In this document: positions 1-14,072 of the stretch, piece after piece | Layout: the number at the start of each line of letters is the position of its first letter | Numbering within the stretch: position 1 is the stretch's first letter | Position numbers and translations under genes: made by a program | Notes under the pieces: generated by a model | The model's input: only the letters and a program-made list of their open reading frames with translations | What the model was told of the DNA's origin: nothing | Database searches by the model: none | Assembly: GCF_000150275.1 (NCBI RefSeq) | Contig: NW_002060943.1 | Span: 11,470,878-11,534,877 of the forward strand | Origin: Trichoplax adhaerens | Taxonomy: Eukaryota > Placozoa > Uniplacotomia > Trichoplacea > Trichoplacidae | Direction: 5' to 3' | DNA length: 64,000 bases

Positions 1-3000
1 TATTTGTATATGATTCGTAAAATGTAATTTTATTAATACTACACATATGATAAGATATCGATCTTATCTTTAGTTTTGTGGTTGAATTTTCGTACCAAGG
101 CTACATGGCCAAGATTATACCAAACATCATCCATTTCTTCATCCGATGCTAATTGTAGTGCTCGCTCAAAACAATTTAATGTCATATCATATTGTTGAGC
201 ATAAAAGCAGCACAAGCCAAGATTATTGAAGAGTTGTGTATTATAAACTCCCATTTGTAATAACCGTCTGAATGAAAAGACAGAAAAATGATTATGAACA
301 ATTTTGCATAATGGGTATAAAAGTAGCTTTCAGTAGTACTAAGATTCTTAATTAGTATACTGATATGTTTATAATTTTATGCTGTTTCAAAATGAAATAT
401 ACCGAGAGAGGTAGATCAACACGCATATAAACATCAAATCTTTATGTCTGTCTCACGCAAGTTTAAGTAAAGCAAAGAGACTGTAGATACAAGACAATTT
501 GAATTATATTACAATAAGCTACTGCTAACGCCTTATAAACTACCCATCTATCCGTAACACTAATCATAATCTTAACACATTACGGCATCATTGATATTGC
601 TGCTTTACAAGAGTGGAGTAAATAACAAATTGCGCTATTGCGGTCTTTAGTGTTATCGAGCTATCTATAGCCATAATTTTAAAACGATATAAATAAATTA
701 AGAATAAAGGGCCATGATGGCTATACCTGAAAAATCTTAACGCAATTTCTGGTTGATCTGAGTAAAAATGATTGGTAGCTATACAAGCAATAGCTTCGAC
801 ATGGGTATTGTCATGATGCAAGACTGATTTGTAATATTTAACAGCACTCGTCAAATCATTAATTCCCTAAATTGAAAAATAAATTGATTCTATGTAAGTA
901 AAATCAATCTTTAAAGCTCATGACAAACTTGTGCTCATTTTACCTCATAAATTCGAGCAATTCCCGTCAATAATGTGCTTTCTCCTGGAAAAACTTCGAT
1001 TCCCTATTCATTAAGGAAAATATATTAAATTTTACGATCCCCGTACGTAAAACATGTAATAAAATCTTGCTAGGCAACATTTTACTGACCTTATTAAATA
1101 CTTCTAGAGCCTTTTGCGGTTGATCAAGACGAACATAGACCTTGGCCAAGTATAAAAATGTATCTACCATATCAATCATATTTAAAGCCGACTTAAATTG
1201 CTTTTCTGCTTCACGTAACAATCCTAGCCTATTGCAAATAATAAAAAAATTTCATTAAGATAGATCTCACATTATTTAGCGTTAACGCATTAATAGCATC
1301 TTTGATTTCTGATTAATTGACATGAAAGTATATTAGATATGAAAGATACCTGTAATAACACTTTCCTAATTGGACTTTCCACCACCAATCCTTAAACTGG
1401 CATGCCTCAGTGGTTAAAGCTGCTAACTCCAAAGCCTATTACAAATGAGACAAAATTTAAGTTCTTTTCCTTTATTATCGTCCGCTAAATACAGCATAAA
1501 TCAATATGAAAACTTACGCTACGTATATCGTTCTCATGATGAAATAGATATTCGAAAAGAACCTATAACATAAATATTTAGATACACCATGAGATATAGT
1601 TATCGTTATGTATGAAGCATTTCTGAATTATATCTTTATCAGATTGCTTTACTTTGCTAAGATTTGGTCTGCTTGCATATTTTGATAAATTCAAACGAGC
1701 TACATTGATAAAAGGCCCATCCGGTTGTGATAACATTGATGCCTATGTGTGACCATAGAATAAAATCGTAGATCGTCAAATCATTTCATATGTCGCCATA
1801 GGTTCTAAAATAAGCTAATAAACGTTTACATCTAGTAATGATATTTTCGTACCGTTCCAAGCCTTACATAGCGACCAGAAGCACTAGTAACTGGTCTAAA
1901 GTATTAGTCATGTATAGGAACTGTATTAGTCGATCAAACGATACAGCTAATAAAAAATATCAGTAATAAATTATAAACAAATCTATAAGAGAGACCTTGC
2001 AGTATGTGCTGTTCTTGGTGTCCGTATTGCTTGTTCCATTGTGCCTGGTCGGCCACCTTGAGTACCTGGCCTTAGAAACCCACTTAGTGGCCTACCTGAT
2101 TGAGTTGTCGGCCGTACGCTTGGGCTCGGGCCACCAGAACTTGTTGTAGGTTTATTAAATGATGTCCCTGGCCCTTTTAATTGCATAAATTGGAAATTAT
2201 CCATTTTTGAATAAATTAAGAAATTTAACACACTGACCTATACGATGACTAAAATAGCATTACAGTAGTTATCGAATTTTACATTAGAAAGAATTAATTT
2301 CAACTCTACGATAATATTCCAATAAAAGTAGCTATATTTCTCGTTATAGTATTCTCTTGTTTACAGCTGAGATATAGGTATAACATAATGTAAAAGTTTA
2401 TATTACTTGCGACTTTTGCTATAGCATTGTCATCCATTAACATCTCAGCGATTCCTTCTTCATCATAATCAACTTCATCTACATAAACTTGTTCTGTAAG
2501 CGCGCGGGCCTTTAAATACCAGAAAGCCTTTCAAAAATCAAGAATAACAGTCCATATTTCATTAAGTGTTCACTATGTACGTACATAAAATAAATGTACG
2601 CTTATAATTTCCACATATAGTAAATATGCATTAAGAAATTATATGAAGTGATAATTAAACCTGCTTAGCTTTACGAAAGATAATCTGTTAATTAGGTTTA
2701 CTGTACGATTACATCGTCAAGCTACATAGTTGCATGCAAACTAGATTAATCAACAAATAATATGGAAACAAGCGTAGATACGCAAACTAAAGGCTATGAT
2801 ATACTTCTAAAACCGCGTTTAAAGAACTACTTCTCTGTTCTTCTTACTGTACTGTAAATGATCTACTAGCACCTGATCCAACTATTATGATACAGTACTA
2901 CTCAACATTATGAAGATTTGAATTATTTGGATATCGAAATTCGTGTTTATCACAGCTTTATTCTCAAATTGTCGCTACCTCATAGACGACGATTACTGAT

Positions 3001-3179
3001 GAACTCAATACAAAATAACAAACTTAAGAGCAGATTTTTATAGCAGTATTATATTATCTCTATCATAATATCCCTACTTGTTCATACGGATTTTTTTGCA
3101 AGACTTTATTGCAGAGTTCGACGCAATCATCAAAGCGTCGACGTCGAAAGTAACTATTAGCGAGAAATAGCGGATCCAT
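1..3179 (-). CDS. TTC8: BBSome subunit TTC8/BBS8 (3' end beyond window)
   Basis: Tetratricopeptide-repeat subunit of the BBSome, which sorts membrane proteins into and out of cilia. Eleven exons are read on the minus strand: 3179-3078, 2527-2407, 2173-1996, 1895-1853, 1742-1653, 1562-1518, 1435-1350, 1228-1090, 1003-944, 866-727, 267-96. All junctions are GT-AG with matching phase, giving 392 codons. The start MDPLFLANSYFRRRRF matches the BBS8 N-terminus. The proline/glycine segment SGRPLSGFLRPGT and GRPGTMEQAIRTPRTA are BBS8 hallmarks. The TPR blocks read LREAEKQFKSAL, TFLYLAKVYVRLDQP, NHFYSDQPEIALRF and LFNNLGLCCFYAQQYDMTL. Family members have roughly 500 residues, so about 100 C-terminal residues lie left of position 1; no further exon is seen between 1 and 95. 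The gene is head-to-head with AAR2 and shares a 434-bp upstream region. Identity is very secure. Confidence 0.95.
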
Positions 3180-3613
3180 TTTTTTTTTTTTTTTGATTAA
3201 CAGTTAGTATCTAGGAAACCAACGGAGACTAAAGCCAATCAATGTACAGTACTGTACTGTAGCATGCATTTAAATCAGCGCAGTATTTTTCATACTGTAC
3301 CCTGTATATCTTGCTATACGCCATAAACTGTACTAACCCACTGTAAAATCCCAGGTTTGTTTGGCCTGTATTGTACTGTACAGTATTAATGCACTGCACT
3401 GTACTGTATGTACTGTACAGTACAGTACAATACAGTACTGTACTGTACCAAGGACTACTAACACTGTAAATCCCGCATACAGTATACTGTACTGTACAGT
3501 GTACAGTAAACTTTAACCTTATACACATACAGTATTACTAGCTAACTATTACTAACCATAACTTATACAAAGTGAATAAAATTTGCCCAAAATCTTGCAT
3601 TTCCAGCTCAGTC
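3180..3613. promoter_or_regulatory. Shared divergent upstream region of TTC8 and AAR2
   Basis: The two start codons face away from each other only 434 bp apart, so this interval must hold both promoters and both 5' leaders. It begins with a T-tract next to the TTC8 start (about 3179-3195). More than half of it is the (A/T)GTAC array described separately. I looked for an RFX X-box, expected for a BBS gene, and found no convincing copy. TATA or initiator assignment is not possible by eye. Confidence 0.7.
3243..3512. repeat. (A/T)GTAC palindromic pentamer array, TTC8/AAR2 promoter
   Basis: Runs of GTAC separated by single A or T bases, for example at 3243-3262, 3371-3388, 3399-3450 and 3483-3507. 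GTACA and GTACT units alternate and build self-complementary strings such as TACTGTACAGTA. The array lies entirely between the two start codons. Open frames seen here in translation are by-products of the repeat and not genes. Confidence 0.9.
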
Positions 3614-5550
3614 ATGGATCCTGATAAAGCTAAGAGCTTATTTGAAGAGGGTGCAGTTATCATCGTAGAAGATATGCCAGTTGGTAATGAATTTGGGATT
3701 GATTACAACTGGTGGAACACCGGTCAAAAATTTCAAGGATTGAAAATGATACCAGCTGGACTTCACTTTATTTTTAGCCGAGCTTCTGTGACGTCGCAGA
3801 CGAACAAAACTAATAACACACTTAATGCTAATATCAGTAATGCAGATTTAGGATCTCGCTGTGGCTTTTTCCATTTTTTTAAAAAGAGAGAGATTATGTG
3901 GCTGCAATGGCATAAGCGGAATGAAATATTAGTTCATAAAGATAGTAGTCAAGAAGACTTAGAAAGAATTAGGTGCAATTTGAGAGATTTAGATCAAAAT
4001 CTTGGACCCTATCCATTTGAAAATCATGAAAAATGGCGTTGTCTGTCTGATCATATTACTGAAGAAATAATTCTTAAAATGCAACCATTGAATATCATGA
4101 TAACCTCAGTATCACAATATTTACCAAAGTCTTATAAATCATCTAGGTTGGTAGTTTCTTGTTATGATATGCATGGAAATATACGTATAAACAATTAATT
4201 GTACAAATTACATAATACGTTGTATATTTGTTTATATTCTTCCTAAATTGTCAGTACTCTTCAATAAATGGAGATATAATAATCGTGAATTCATACTACT
4301 GCTTTGCAATATAACAGTCTTCGCTCTACTTATAATTATTATGATCATAGCAAACCCTTACTTGTATTTTATCCGTTAAATTAGGCAAAACAGATATGAA
4401 GCCAAATCAGAAGATAATATTGATATCAAACTAGATCCTAATTGTATATTAAGATTTTCCGATATACCAAAACGTAAATTTCCTAATTCGTCAACGCCAA
4501 GCGAAATCACAATTCACAGCATGGATAAGAGTTATACGCTGGATTACGTTATTGAGAACTGCCACAACAATAGTAAGTATTTTTATATGAATTTTTGCAA
4601 ATTCGATTTATAGAATAACTGATTCCTTCAAATGAAAATTTGGCTACATTTAATATCGTTCGTTTTCGTAAGACTATTGCTGCAAGGTAGATTTCCTTTA
4701 TATTGCAATACATGCAGTACGTATGCGGTGCTAGGTCACAGGCCTTCGTATACATCGGTAGCATTTAGTAATTTACTTTACAGTGCTATTAATTAGCATT
4801 AGGTGCGGCAGTAAAACACTATGAATTATCTATTAACAATTAGAATACGCGAGGCTAATAAGTAAAAACTACTGATTTTGCAATAGGATTGCCTGTATAC
4901 TAGTAAATTTTTTCCGCTTATATATAAACACCATTCATTTAGAAGTTAGCCAGATCTATTTAACTGATACTATATTTTTTGCTTTACCAGATGAAAATCA
5001 ACTACTTGGAGAATTACAATTATCGTTTATCTGTTTCCTTGTTGCGCAAGTTTATGAAGGTTTTGAGCAATGGAAACGAATTGTAGATTTACTTTGTTCA
5101 TGTCAAAGTATAGTCAGTAAAAGAGCAGAATTATATAGGAGTTTTTTACGTAAGTAAAATAATATACATCTTCTACCTATTGAATATGCGTAAGAGTAAA
5201 AATTCTAACTTTTTAAATTCTAGAAAACGATGTATGTCCATGTAGAATCTCTCAATGAGAAAATAAATTATGTTCGCTAATATACACTTTCTCCTTCTCG
5301 TGGCCAAATAGGAATATTTAGTGATCAATTACGAGAAGTACCCGAAGATTTTTTTGTTGATATTGTTACGAGGGATAACTTCCTAGTTACCAAGTTGAAT
5401 GAACTATTTTCAACTCTACAAGATTCCTCTTTAACCAATACAGAACTAATGACTGAGGCCAACGACTTTCGTCAGACTCTAACGGCTCGATTTCAATGGG
5501 ATTTTGAAAGTGAACCTGACGAATTTGCTCCAATTGTTGTAATGGAATGA
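3614..5550 (+). CDS. AAR2: AAR2, U5 snRNP assembly factor
   Basis: AAR2 holds the U5 snRNP protein Prp8 during assembly and is needed for spliceosome biogenesis. Four exons: 3614-4146, 4385-4572, 4991-5149, 5312-5550, with phases 2, 1 and 1 matching, giving 372 residues (human AAR2 is about 384). Conserved blocks read LFEEGAVIIVEDMPVGNEFG, IDYNWW, KMIPAGLHF, LGPYPFENHEKW, RFSDIPKRKFP, LGELQLSFICFLVAQVYEGF and PEDFFVDIV, and the end reads RFQWDFESEPDEFAP. An in-frame ATG at 3572 would add 14 residues; I prefer 3614 because the family begins MDPxxAKxLF exactly there. An AATAAA signal lies at 5616-5621. The gene is convergent with DHTKD1. Confidence 0.95.
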
Positions 5551-5924
5551 CTTCATTGTCATGTTGTATTGTAGATAGTCTTTAGAGTAATTTTATTTAT
5601 TGAAATCTTGGAACTAATAAAAAGGTCACAATTTTGATAAAAATGCGATACCAGAGTAAAAATATATGTTTCCCGTATCAACTATTTTGATGATTTATAT
5701 ACTATACGCGTAATTTGATAAGTTTTATACAAAGCGAATATATTAGTTGCTACAAAGTCATTACGACCTGAACTTCGCTATTGACTATTTATGCTAGTTT
5801 TAAAATAACCCCATCAACACGCGGACAGAGCACCTTCAGATAACGGTAATTATACTGACGATAATCATGCATATTTTTACGGGCTACCGATAAGGCATAT
5901 TCTATTGGCTTCGAATTTACAAGT
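5551..5924. other. Convergent 3' intergenic spacer, AAR2/DHTKD1
   Basis: Holds the 3' ends of two converging genes. AATAAA at 5616-5621 on the plus strand fits AAR2. No open frame, RNA gene or repeat is recognised in the rest. Confidence 0.6.
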
Positions 5925-8900
5925 CTATTGCATCTCGAATGGCGTATTTAAAATCTTTGCATTTTCCTCTTTGTGTATTGCGCCGATGCCAACTGCGGGA
6001 CAAGCAAGAGCTTCACGACCGGTATATAACAGCTAAAGAAGATGAATAAAAGAGAAATTAACAAGCAAACGGCTAATGAAAGAAAAATATTTCATGTACC
6101 TTTACGCCGAGTTGTTTTTCGAATCTAGGAGCTACAAAACTCCAGGGACCCATATTCTGATGTTCTTCTTGGCTCCAAATGAATACTGTCGTACACATCA
6201 ATATTAATAAATTACCTCTAATAATATAATTAAATGCCTGCGTACACACTAAGCTACGTAGATGATCACATGTACAAACCTTTTGCGTTTTTGTAGCGGG
6301 ATAATTCTTTCTCAATCAGCTGAGTCGGGAAAGGACACAGAGACTAAAAAAATTTATTTTAACAATAGACTGTGATCACAGGTAATTACAACGTTATCAA
6401 CATCACCTTACGAATTAAGTTATTTTGCCATACCTCTAATCGGATAATAGCTACATTCTTAGCATCTAAACTTTGTCGTTGTTTATCAAGAGCATAGTAG
6501 TGCTTCCCTGAACAAAGTATGACCCTCTCTACTTTGTCAGAACTTACACTATGGTCACCCAGAACTGGTTGAAAGAAGGTACTAGGTGTCATTTCTGTCA
6601 GAGTAGAAACGGCATCCTAACAAATTATGGATCAAATAAGTCTTAGGCCGTATACACTCGTGTTAAATTAGTATAAAGCTAATCTCTATATTATTAGCAT
6701 TTGTAGTAGTATTCATATTTACAGGATATCGCAGTAAGATTTTTGGAGAGGCGACGATTAGAGGCTTTCTAAAATTTCGAAGCATCTATGGATTTTGCAA
6801 GGACATGATAAGTTTTTAATAATATTTATTGACAATATTTAGGTAATCACCTCTATTGATTCTAATTTTTGCTGAATACATCATTAAGAAGTGACGCAAA
6901 AGTCTTTACCTGCCGTCTTAAGAGATGATAGTACTGTGCTGGTGTCGTTGGATGAACAATACCAATATTTACATCGTCTCCATCGATCTGATCCTCTTTA
7001 CTGTCACATAGCTTGATAGGCACAATTAAAAAAATTGATTATCTATCTAAGGTCATTGTGTAATAGCTACAAAAATTGTCCTTCATTTGAACTCGTAAGT
7101 ATGCAGTTACAGTTGTATAAGATACAAGATAAAATACCTGTAAAAAGCGTTCGATCCGACAGGAAGTATGTTCAGGCCCAGCACCATCATATCCGTGGGG
7201 TAATAACATTACCAAACCACTTTGTAATAACCACTTAGCTATTAATAGTTAGTAATTAGTTACTGCTATCATTTCATTTACATATTGGAATAAGTGTAAT
7301 GTTTGCTAAATTAATTATTTTCCTCTGTAGTTTCGATTCTCATAAATTAATTGGACGATAGATAAATACTTATGGCCATATCATTATATAGCGTTATTTT
7401 TTACTGATATGTACAACGTACAGTAAGAAAATATTACTTACTTTCACCAGATGTGATGAAGGCATCAATAATTATTTGAGCTCCGTTGAAAAAGTCGCCA
7501 AATTGAGCTTCCCAAATGACCAAATTTCGTGGTGATTCTATACTCATACCATATTCAAAACCAAGGACAGCTTCTTCTGATAGTGTACTGTTAGCAATCT
7601 GCTTCGACACATAAACCGAAATGAATTAGGCATAATTGAGTTTTACAAAAAAAATCTGAGAATTTCAAACCTCGATAAATCCTTTTTGATCAGGTGCAAT
7701 ATTATTAAGTGGTATATATACTTCATCTGTTTTTTGATCTACCAACATCACATGTCTGTGACTGAAGGTACCTCGACCAACATCTTGTCCACTAATGCGA
7801 ACGTTATATCCTAACACATATTTAAAATAACAAATAGAAAATACGGAAATATAAAATATCAAGCAATTAACGAAAACAAGCAATACTGCAGTAATATACC
7901 CTGAAATAATAAAGTCCCAAATGCCAAAGCTTCTGCTGTAGCCCAATCGATACTCGCCGAGGTCTTCAATTTTTCAAATCTATTTTCAATAAACGTTCTT
8001 TGCAAGCGAGGGTGCACCGTCTAAAATGCGATTATTTCGCGATTTAAAAACGTCATTATTTAATGGACTTATTATATAAATTATCGTTATAATGAAAGGA
8101 TCTACAACAATACCATAGATTCAGGCACTTCAACGGACTTTGCTCCAACATATAATAACGTATTTAGATCACAGCCTGCATAGATTTTAAAAGAGTAACT
8201 AATTTAGTGATGACTGTTAAAGGCCAGTGACACAGCCAGCATCAAAATTGGGAATAGTTTTTATATCGTCAGGTTGATTGCATTGAATTTTAGTTAATAC
8301 AAACCTGTATCCCACGTTGTATTTTCGTGAGACGCTTGCACGTATCCAGACCATTGCTTTTGCAAGTGAGACATCTAGAAAAGTTTCGCAATTTTATAAA
8401 TTCAACAATACTCTGAATAACAATATTTGATATCAACAATTGAGGGCAAAAATAATGAATACCTCAATTTTCGAGATCTTTTCTACATTTTTTAATTCAG
8501 AATTTAAAGTAGAAGTATATTCATTCTTTAAAGCGGTTACGCGATCATTTGAGATAATTTTATCATCCTATATAATATAAATGAAATGATTAGAATTTGC
8601 TAAATAATGAACAGGCCGAAAAATCTACACAAACTTCTAAATTTTCTGCGTAAGAATCCGGGACACTCTTTTTGGAATAAATTGCATTATACATAATCGG
8701 CTGAGTGAAAGCAGGTTCATCCATCTCATTGTGACCCCTATTAACAACATTACAAGTAACTAAGAAATGTACGTCTATTACAGGCAAATTGGAACTTAAA
8801 TTTGTAATATCTATTTGGTAGTACAGTATGATAGTACCATAGTCTGAAGCAAATTAAATCAATAATGATGTCTTTGGCAAATTTTTGCTTATACAACAAT

Positions 8901-11900
8901 GCTAATTTTGTTGCGCGAGCCAAGTCCTAATTTCGGTAGGTAATAAATGATTTACAATTTATATACATATAAGATGAAACTGATTTTTTACAACTCAGAA
9001 AAATCGCTAGCTCTCTATTATCGTTATTTACCTCTGGATTGTCACCGTTCACATGTATGACTGGACAATCGATTATTTTACCGACGTCACTTGAGTACAG
9101 AGATGATCTATCACGGTATAAAAAATATCAATGGAAAAAAACGTATATCGCCACAACGGCAGCATCGTTGATAAAAATTTTAATACCTTCCTCTTTCTGG
9201 CTCTGTCGTAAAACCAATCTGGTTATTTACAATAAGATGAATAGAGCCTCCCGTTCGAAAATGAGGTACTTCAGAAAGCATTAATGTTTCCGGAATAATT
9301 CCCTGTTGTTTGCAATAAAATGAAACAAATAAAAATTAATGATTTACAACATAAAGTCTAAGATCTAGATTCTAAAATTATAGTAAAATTGTATAAACAG
9401 AACCATTCATTATGTCACTTATACATAAATTTATATGAAAAATCTGCATATTATTGCATTGTACGAGTTCTGTGTTAATAGGAAATAGCTTCTACGTCCT
9501 ATACCTGTCCAGCAAAGGATGCATCTCCATGTACTTGCAGGCACATCGTCTAAAATTAAGTAGTTAATATACGTACAAAATATCTTAGATAGTACTTTAA
9601 TATCATTTTAATGTACATTCTTTTCATTAAATTTTATTTTTAACCTTATTAGATAAGCCACTTTCACTATAATCGGCATCCCCTATTGACAGCTGACGAG
9701 CTCTAGTTTTACCACATGCAACAGGATTGCAAGCCTTTCGTAAGAATTAAAGAAGTAAATATACAACACACACTTGTCATTCTTTTATGCGGAAAAAAAG
9801 CGTGTAAAAGTATTCTCAACCTAAACTCGTGAAAGGCTACAGTAGACGAAATCTTAAGGTTAAATTTACCTCTAAATGAGAAGGGTTCGGTAACAAACTA
9901 AGATGTAAGTTACTATCTCCCATAGTTAAGTCTATTGTCTTGACTGCGTAGGAAAAGAGCATGTTAGTTCAAATAAAGTGACAATAACGATGTCGCTAGA
10001 AACACATTACTAAATCTGAGGGATATTGCATATTACCACTTGGCAGTAACAAAAAACCTACTACTTACATAAATGAGACAACACATCTCCAGTTCCTTTC
10101 GCTGAAGGAGGTAGCTCAGATCTTCCCATCATCTATGTTGACCAGAAAATTTCGATCTAAGACATAATATTCTTTTAGATAGCAACGACAAAACATTTTC
10201 GAAAGACTCGAACCTTGGAAAACATAGCGGCTGGTTGGTAATGAAGAAGACCAGTCATAAAATTTAATCTACCCCGATGGGGCATGCTAATAATAACATT
10301 CTCAATACCGTCTAAAATTGTTAAAAGCATTTGATGACCTTAGCGTTAGTTCACTTCAGTACATACAGAACATGCAATACTCTCCTGGTGTTTCCAGTAT
10401 ACTTTACTTATACGTATATGCACTCTAGCATATAATTTATAGCAAATCTGTACATTACACAATTCGTTAATTGCGCATGTAAATAATGTACTATAGTAAC
10501 AGCAGGAATTAAAAAAATATAATCAAGAATTATTTGTTTCAATCTGGGAAAGCATACACTAACCTTGCATCGCGTGATTAAATACTTCATCAAAAAATAC
10601 CATCATACTTTCTGCACCTTCACCTCCGTAACGTTTAACAGAGGGAAATTTCTTAGCCAGAAATTGATCAAAAGTCTGTACAATTAATAAAAATAATATC
10701 CACATTTGTTAAAAGATCTGGCAAGTAAAGCTTGTAACATTCGAGCGCATTACCTGAGATTTGATAAGCATCTCCATAATACGACATTTATGCTCTGAAG
10801 AAATTTCATGTTTATGCCATTTTTCGTAGTTGCGCCTAAACCATTCTTTTTCTTCGTTATCCTTCATTGAATATAAAATTAATACTGATTTAATAACATA
10901 TAATAAATTGTATTGTTTTCAACAATTTACATATTACAAAGAAATATGTCTGTTATCAATACTCAATCGTGTGTTTTAGGCAAACCTTGATATAAGTAAA
11001 CTCAACCGCTACAGAATTGCAGTAAACTTCTTTTAAGTAATCAACAATTTCTTTAATAGTGGCCTCTTGTTCGCTAAAATCGATAATACCTGCTTACACA
11101 TAATCAGTTTACATAGTTAGCTTACTATAAGTGCAAAAGATATCAGGATATAATGTAGCATTATCTATGTGTTTCTATCATCTGGTTAAGAAGCATAATA
11201 TCTTTTACCAGTATTTCAATTCCGTCATGCATATCATTATATGGAGTATAAGAGAAAATCACATCTAAATTTTCATTTGCATTATGTAGAAATAACGTTA
11301 TATAAGCCTACCGTTGACGGAATATTTAGTTGAATCTTCTAAATTCAAGCCATAGTTTTCAATGGCTAACTCGGATATACTATAATGGATTGTGAAATAA
11401 TATTCAATAACGACAGAGTCATAATTTTGGATATAATCGACTATACAAGTTTTAAAGTGGTAATTGTTTAGATAATCCTATTTTATGATTGTTTGACGAT
11501 ATCTATTTCAATCTACGCATGGGAATATAATACCATATTAAGTCAATATCATAATTGCAGTAAAGGTTCTACCAACGTCAGTTCCATTAAAATAAATTTT
11601 TTAAACAAGAGCAAAGTAGCAGGTAATAAGTAATTTATTAAAATGGCCTGATTTATGTAATAACCATAATTATAGTTATCATTATCAGAATCGGCTCCAG
11701 TCGCAAGATCAAATTCGATTAACCATCAGTTCTACTCAACTTCAGTCCTCAGGTAAGTAACTTACTATATGAGAGCATCTTAAGCACTGAAATACGATTT
11801 CTATCGTGTTTGAAAATATCTACTCACTTTGCTGCATTATTATTTGTTAGCTCTAAAGGATCTAGCTTAGCAATACGATGTCCATGATCATGATAGGCGG

Positions 11901-14072
11901 TAACAAGACGATACAAGTTGCTATTTTTAATTCTGTTGTTGATGACATCAGTAGATTCTATAATATTGATTATTAAAATTTAAAAAACAGTTATTAAATT
12001 ATGAAGAGGTTACAGTTTAATAATACAAGCTCACTAAACTTATTTTCTATACGATATTTGATTTTAAGAGAAATCCTTTTATCAAAATGAAAGAAACACA
12101 ATATCAGTAGTCTCAGTGAAGACTATTAAACTGCTACAAGGATAATCTCTGCGTATATCATTATAATCGTTCCATGAACGAATAAAAGTCAACACATCGG
12201 ATAAAGCGGCGAGTGCAATAAGGTTATTCTATCCGTATAAAACATGGAGTGTTATTATCAATACAGAAATAGTAATTCATTTGCTTTACTCATGCAAATA
12301 AATACCCAAACATAACAGTTTTATACGCGTATATCCAACCAATTAAAAGACTGGACAATTAACTTTGAGAATTACTTTCGATACATTTAATTAATTAACT
12401 TATCAATAGCAATATGACTATACAGGTACAGAAAGATCCTCTAATAACTAATAATTGTTACATGGACTATTGATTCACGCATTGATTCTTTCAGAATTAC
12501 TGTAGTTGATCTATCCTGTACAGTATGCATATATCAAACCTGTTAAAAAAATATCATGTAAGAATTTATCATGACCGCGTAGGCAGCTAACAGTAGCTCT
12601 ACTGTATTCTCAGTTCATATGAAACTAATCCGTAATCTATACATTTGATTCATGATATGGATCAAAGTATCAATTATAAAGTAATATGCTACAGAATAAT
12701 AGGAGCGTACAAAGGCCATCCGTTTTTCGTTAATATACGAAATCAGCTACGCTTTCTGGATCAGTCTATCATGTTACCATTTTAGAAGTGACAATTTAAG
12801 TTAACAGTTTGTAGGTTAGATTTCACTGATAAATGAATTGATCGGAGTTACCTTTTGTACTATATAGGCAATACAATATAAATCGAAGATTTACTATTTA
12901 TCATAACTGAACTTTCTTTCCAATTTTCATTACAGTATACGCGTAGTACTAACACTGTTGAGGGCTACTTGAGCCATGAAAAGAAGCTGTCCTAACAATA
13001 TCGTTGTCTATTTTGGCAGTCTACATTGGTAATCAGTCATGTTTACAGTATGTTACTAATATACTGTAATACTGTTAAATTAGAAAAAGAAGGTGCCTTG
13101 GCACCATGGTATCTTAATCTATTTTGACAGCGTATATAGGCAATCAATTATATTTGATTATCTTTAATGGTATAATATAATCTTAAGCATACGATATGAA
13201 AATGACTTCATAAATTGATATGGTGATAATCCTCTAAAAATAAGATATTCTACGTACGCGTTAACAAGTATATCATGCAATATAAATTGAGATTTTGCTA
13301 TTTATCATAACGAAACTTGCTCTCCAATTTCCACTACAGTATAATACTACGTAATAAAGTTGAAGTAGAAAAAGAAGCTGTCCTAACAATATCTTATATC
13401 TATTTAGACAGCATACATTAGCAATCAGTCATGTCTGACTAGACCATGATTGCATAATCATGACCATACGACAAGCTAATAGCATCATAAATTAATACTA
13501 TTACATAGGTTTACAACCATACTAGTAAAGCGTTGTCTACCACAGCGTAACAGATTCTCTTATAAATCTATCGTAAAACGTGTTGGTTAATACTCAAATA
13601 GATGACGATTACACTGTATTTCATAAAGTATGGCAGCTGCAACGACAAGGTGTATCACACCAGTCGACAATATGGACAGACAAGTTAGTACTGTACAGTA
13701 GTGTATTCGTTGTGGAGAAACTGCTGTGTATTATTTCAATTCTGAGCTTTTAGGCTATAATATATTACGTCAATATACTGTACATTGAAAAGGTTTCAAT
13801 GATATTTTAATTCAACATTAGCTCTACTATTCTATTCTTTCTTGGATATCTTTCGCTATCATAGCAGATTTTCAAGCCATTTATTTCAGCCATTCCTTAC
13901 TTTCAACAACAGCAACTTAACAACACTTGATCCCTTTTTTTACCATACCTTGAAATGGTTTTCCTTGCCTATCAACAGGTTTATAACCGAAACATCCTTG
14001 CCTTGTATGATAGCAGCGAAAATTGAAAATTTTACCGCCGTTAGGAATTAATTTTCTATTTAAACGCCACAT
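5925..14072 (-). CDS. DHTKD1: 2-oxoadipate dehydrogenase E1, mitochondrial
   Basis: Thiamine-diphosphate E1 component oxidising 2-oxoadipate in mitochondrial lysine/tryptophan breakdown. Twenty-eight exons: 14072-13949, 11957-11828, 11379-11312, 11089-10986, 10861-10754, 10675-10564, 10311-10214, 10132-10069, 9943-9870, 9734-9645, 9549-9505, 9302-9187, 9107-9032, 8926-8838, 8737-8635, 8567-8463, 8374-8305, 8175-8114, 8020-7900, 7810-7671, 7598-7442, 7238-7138, 7011-6910, 6785-6723, 6616-6434, 6343-6280, 6185-6100, 6032-5925. All phases agree: 920 residues, human 919. Exon 1 encodes an arginine-rich presequence ([14 protein letters not shown]) then [13 protein letters not shown] start at MWRL rather than the in-frame ATG at 14162. 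Motifs: [99 protein letters not shown]1 rather than OGDH by length, lack of OGDH N-terminal sequence and best match throughout. Confidence 0.96.
11958..13948 (-). other. Large first intron of DHTKD1
   Basis: A 1,991-bp phase-1 intron separating the presequence exon from the E1 body. It is far longer than the other introns of the gene, most of which are under 250 bp. It holds diverged tandem repeats (12865-13445), a short GTACTGTACAGTA motif near 13686-13700, and no recognisable exon. Confidence 0.8.
12865..13445. repeat. Diverged tandem repeat in DHTKD1 intron 1
   Basis: Two long copies offset by about 404 bp. The first (about 12865-13050) holds AATATAAATCGAAG, a TATTTATCATAAC tract and GAAGCTGTCCTAACAATATC; the second (about 13273-13445) repeats the same landmarks in the same order with substitutions. 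A partial third copy (about 13085-13160) shares the AATCTATTTTGACAGC...GGCAATCA portion. Copies are old, with many differences. Confidence 0.75.

Noticed and set aside
3243-3512. CRISPR-like array
   Set aside because: Units are 5 bp with single-base spacers and the locus is clearly eukaryotic; it has nothing in common with CRISPR repeat-spacer structure.
3229-3528. 99-codon minus-strand open frame
   Set aside because: It lies wholly in the (A/T)GTAC array; the translation is a Tyr/Thr/Val repeat produced by the motif and has no splice or family support.
3180-3613. RFX X-box for the BBS gene TTC8
   Set aside because: Searched for GTNRCC-spacer-RGYAAC; the best stretch (near 3203-3220) mismatches both half sites.
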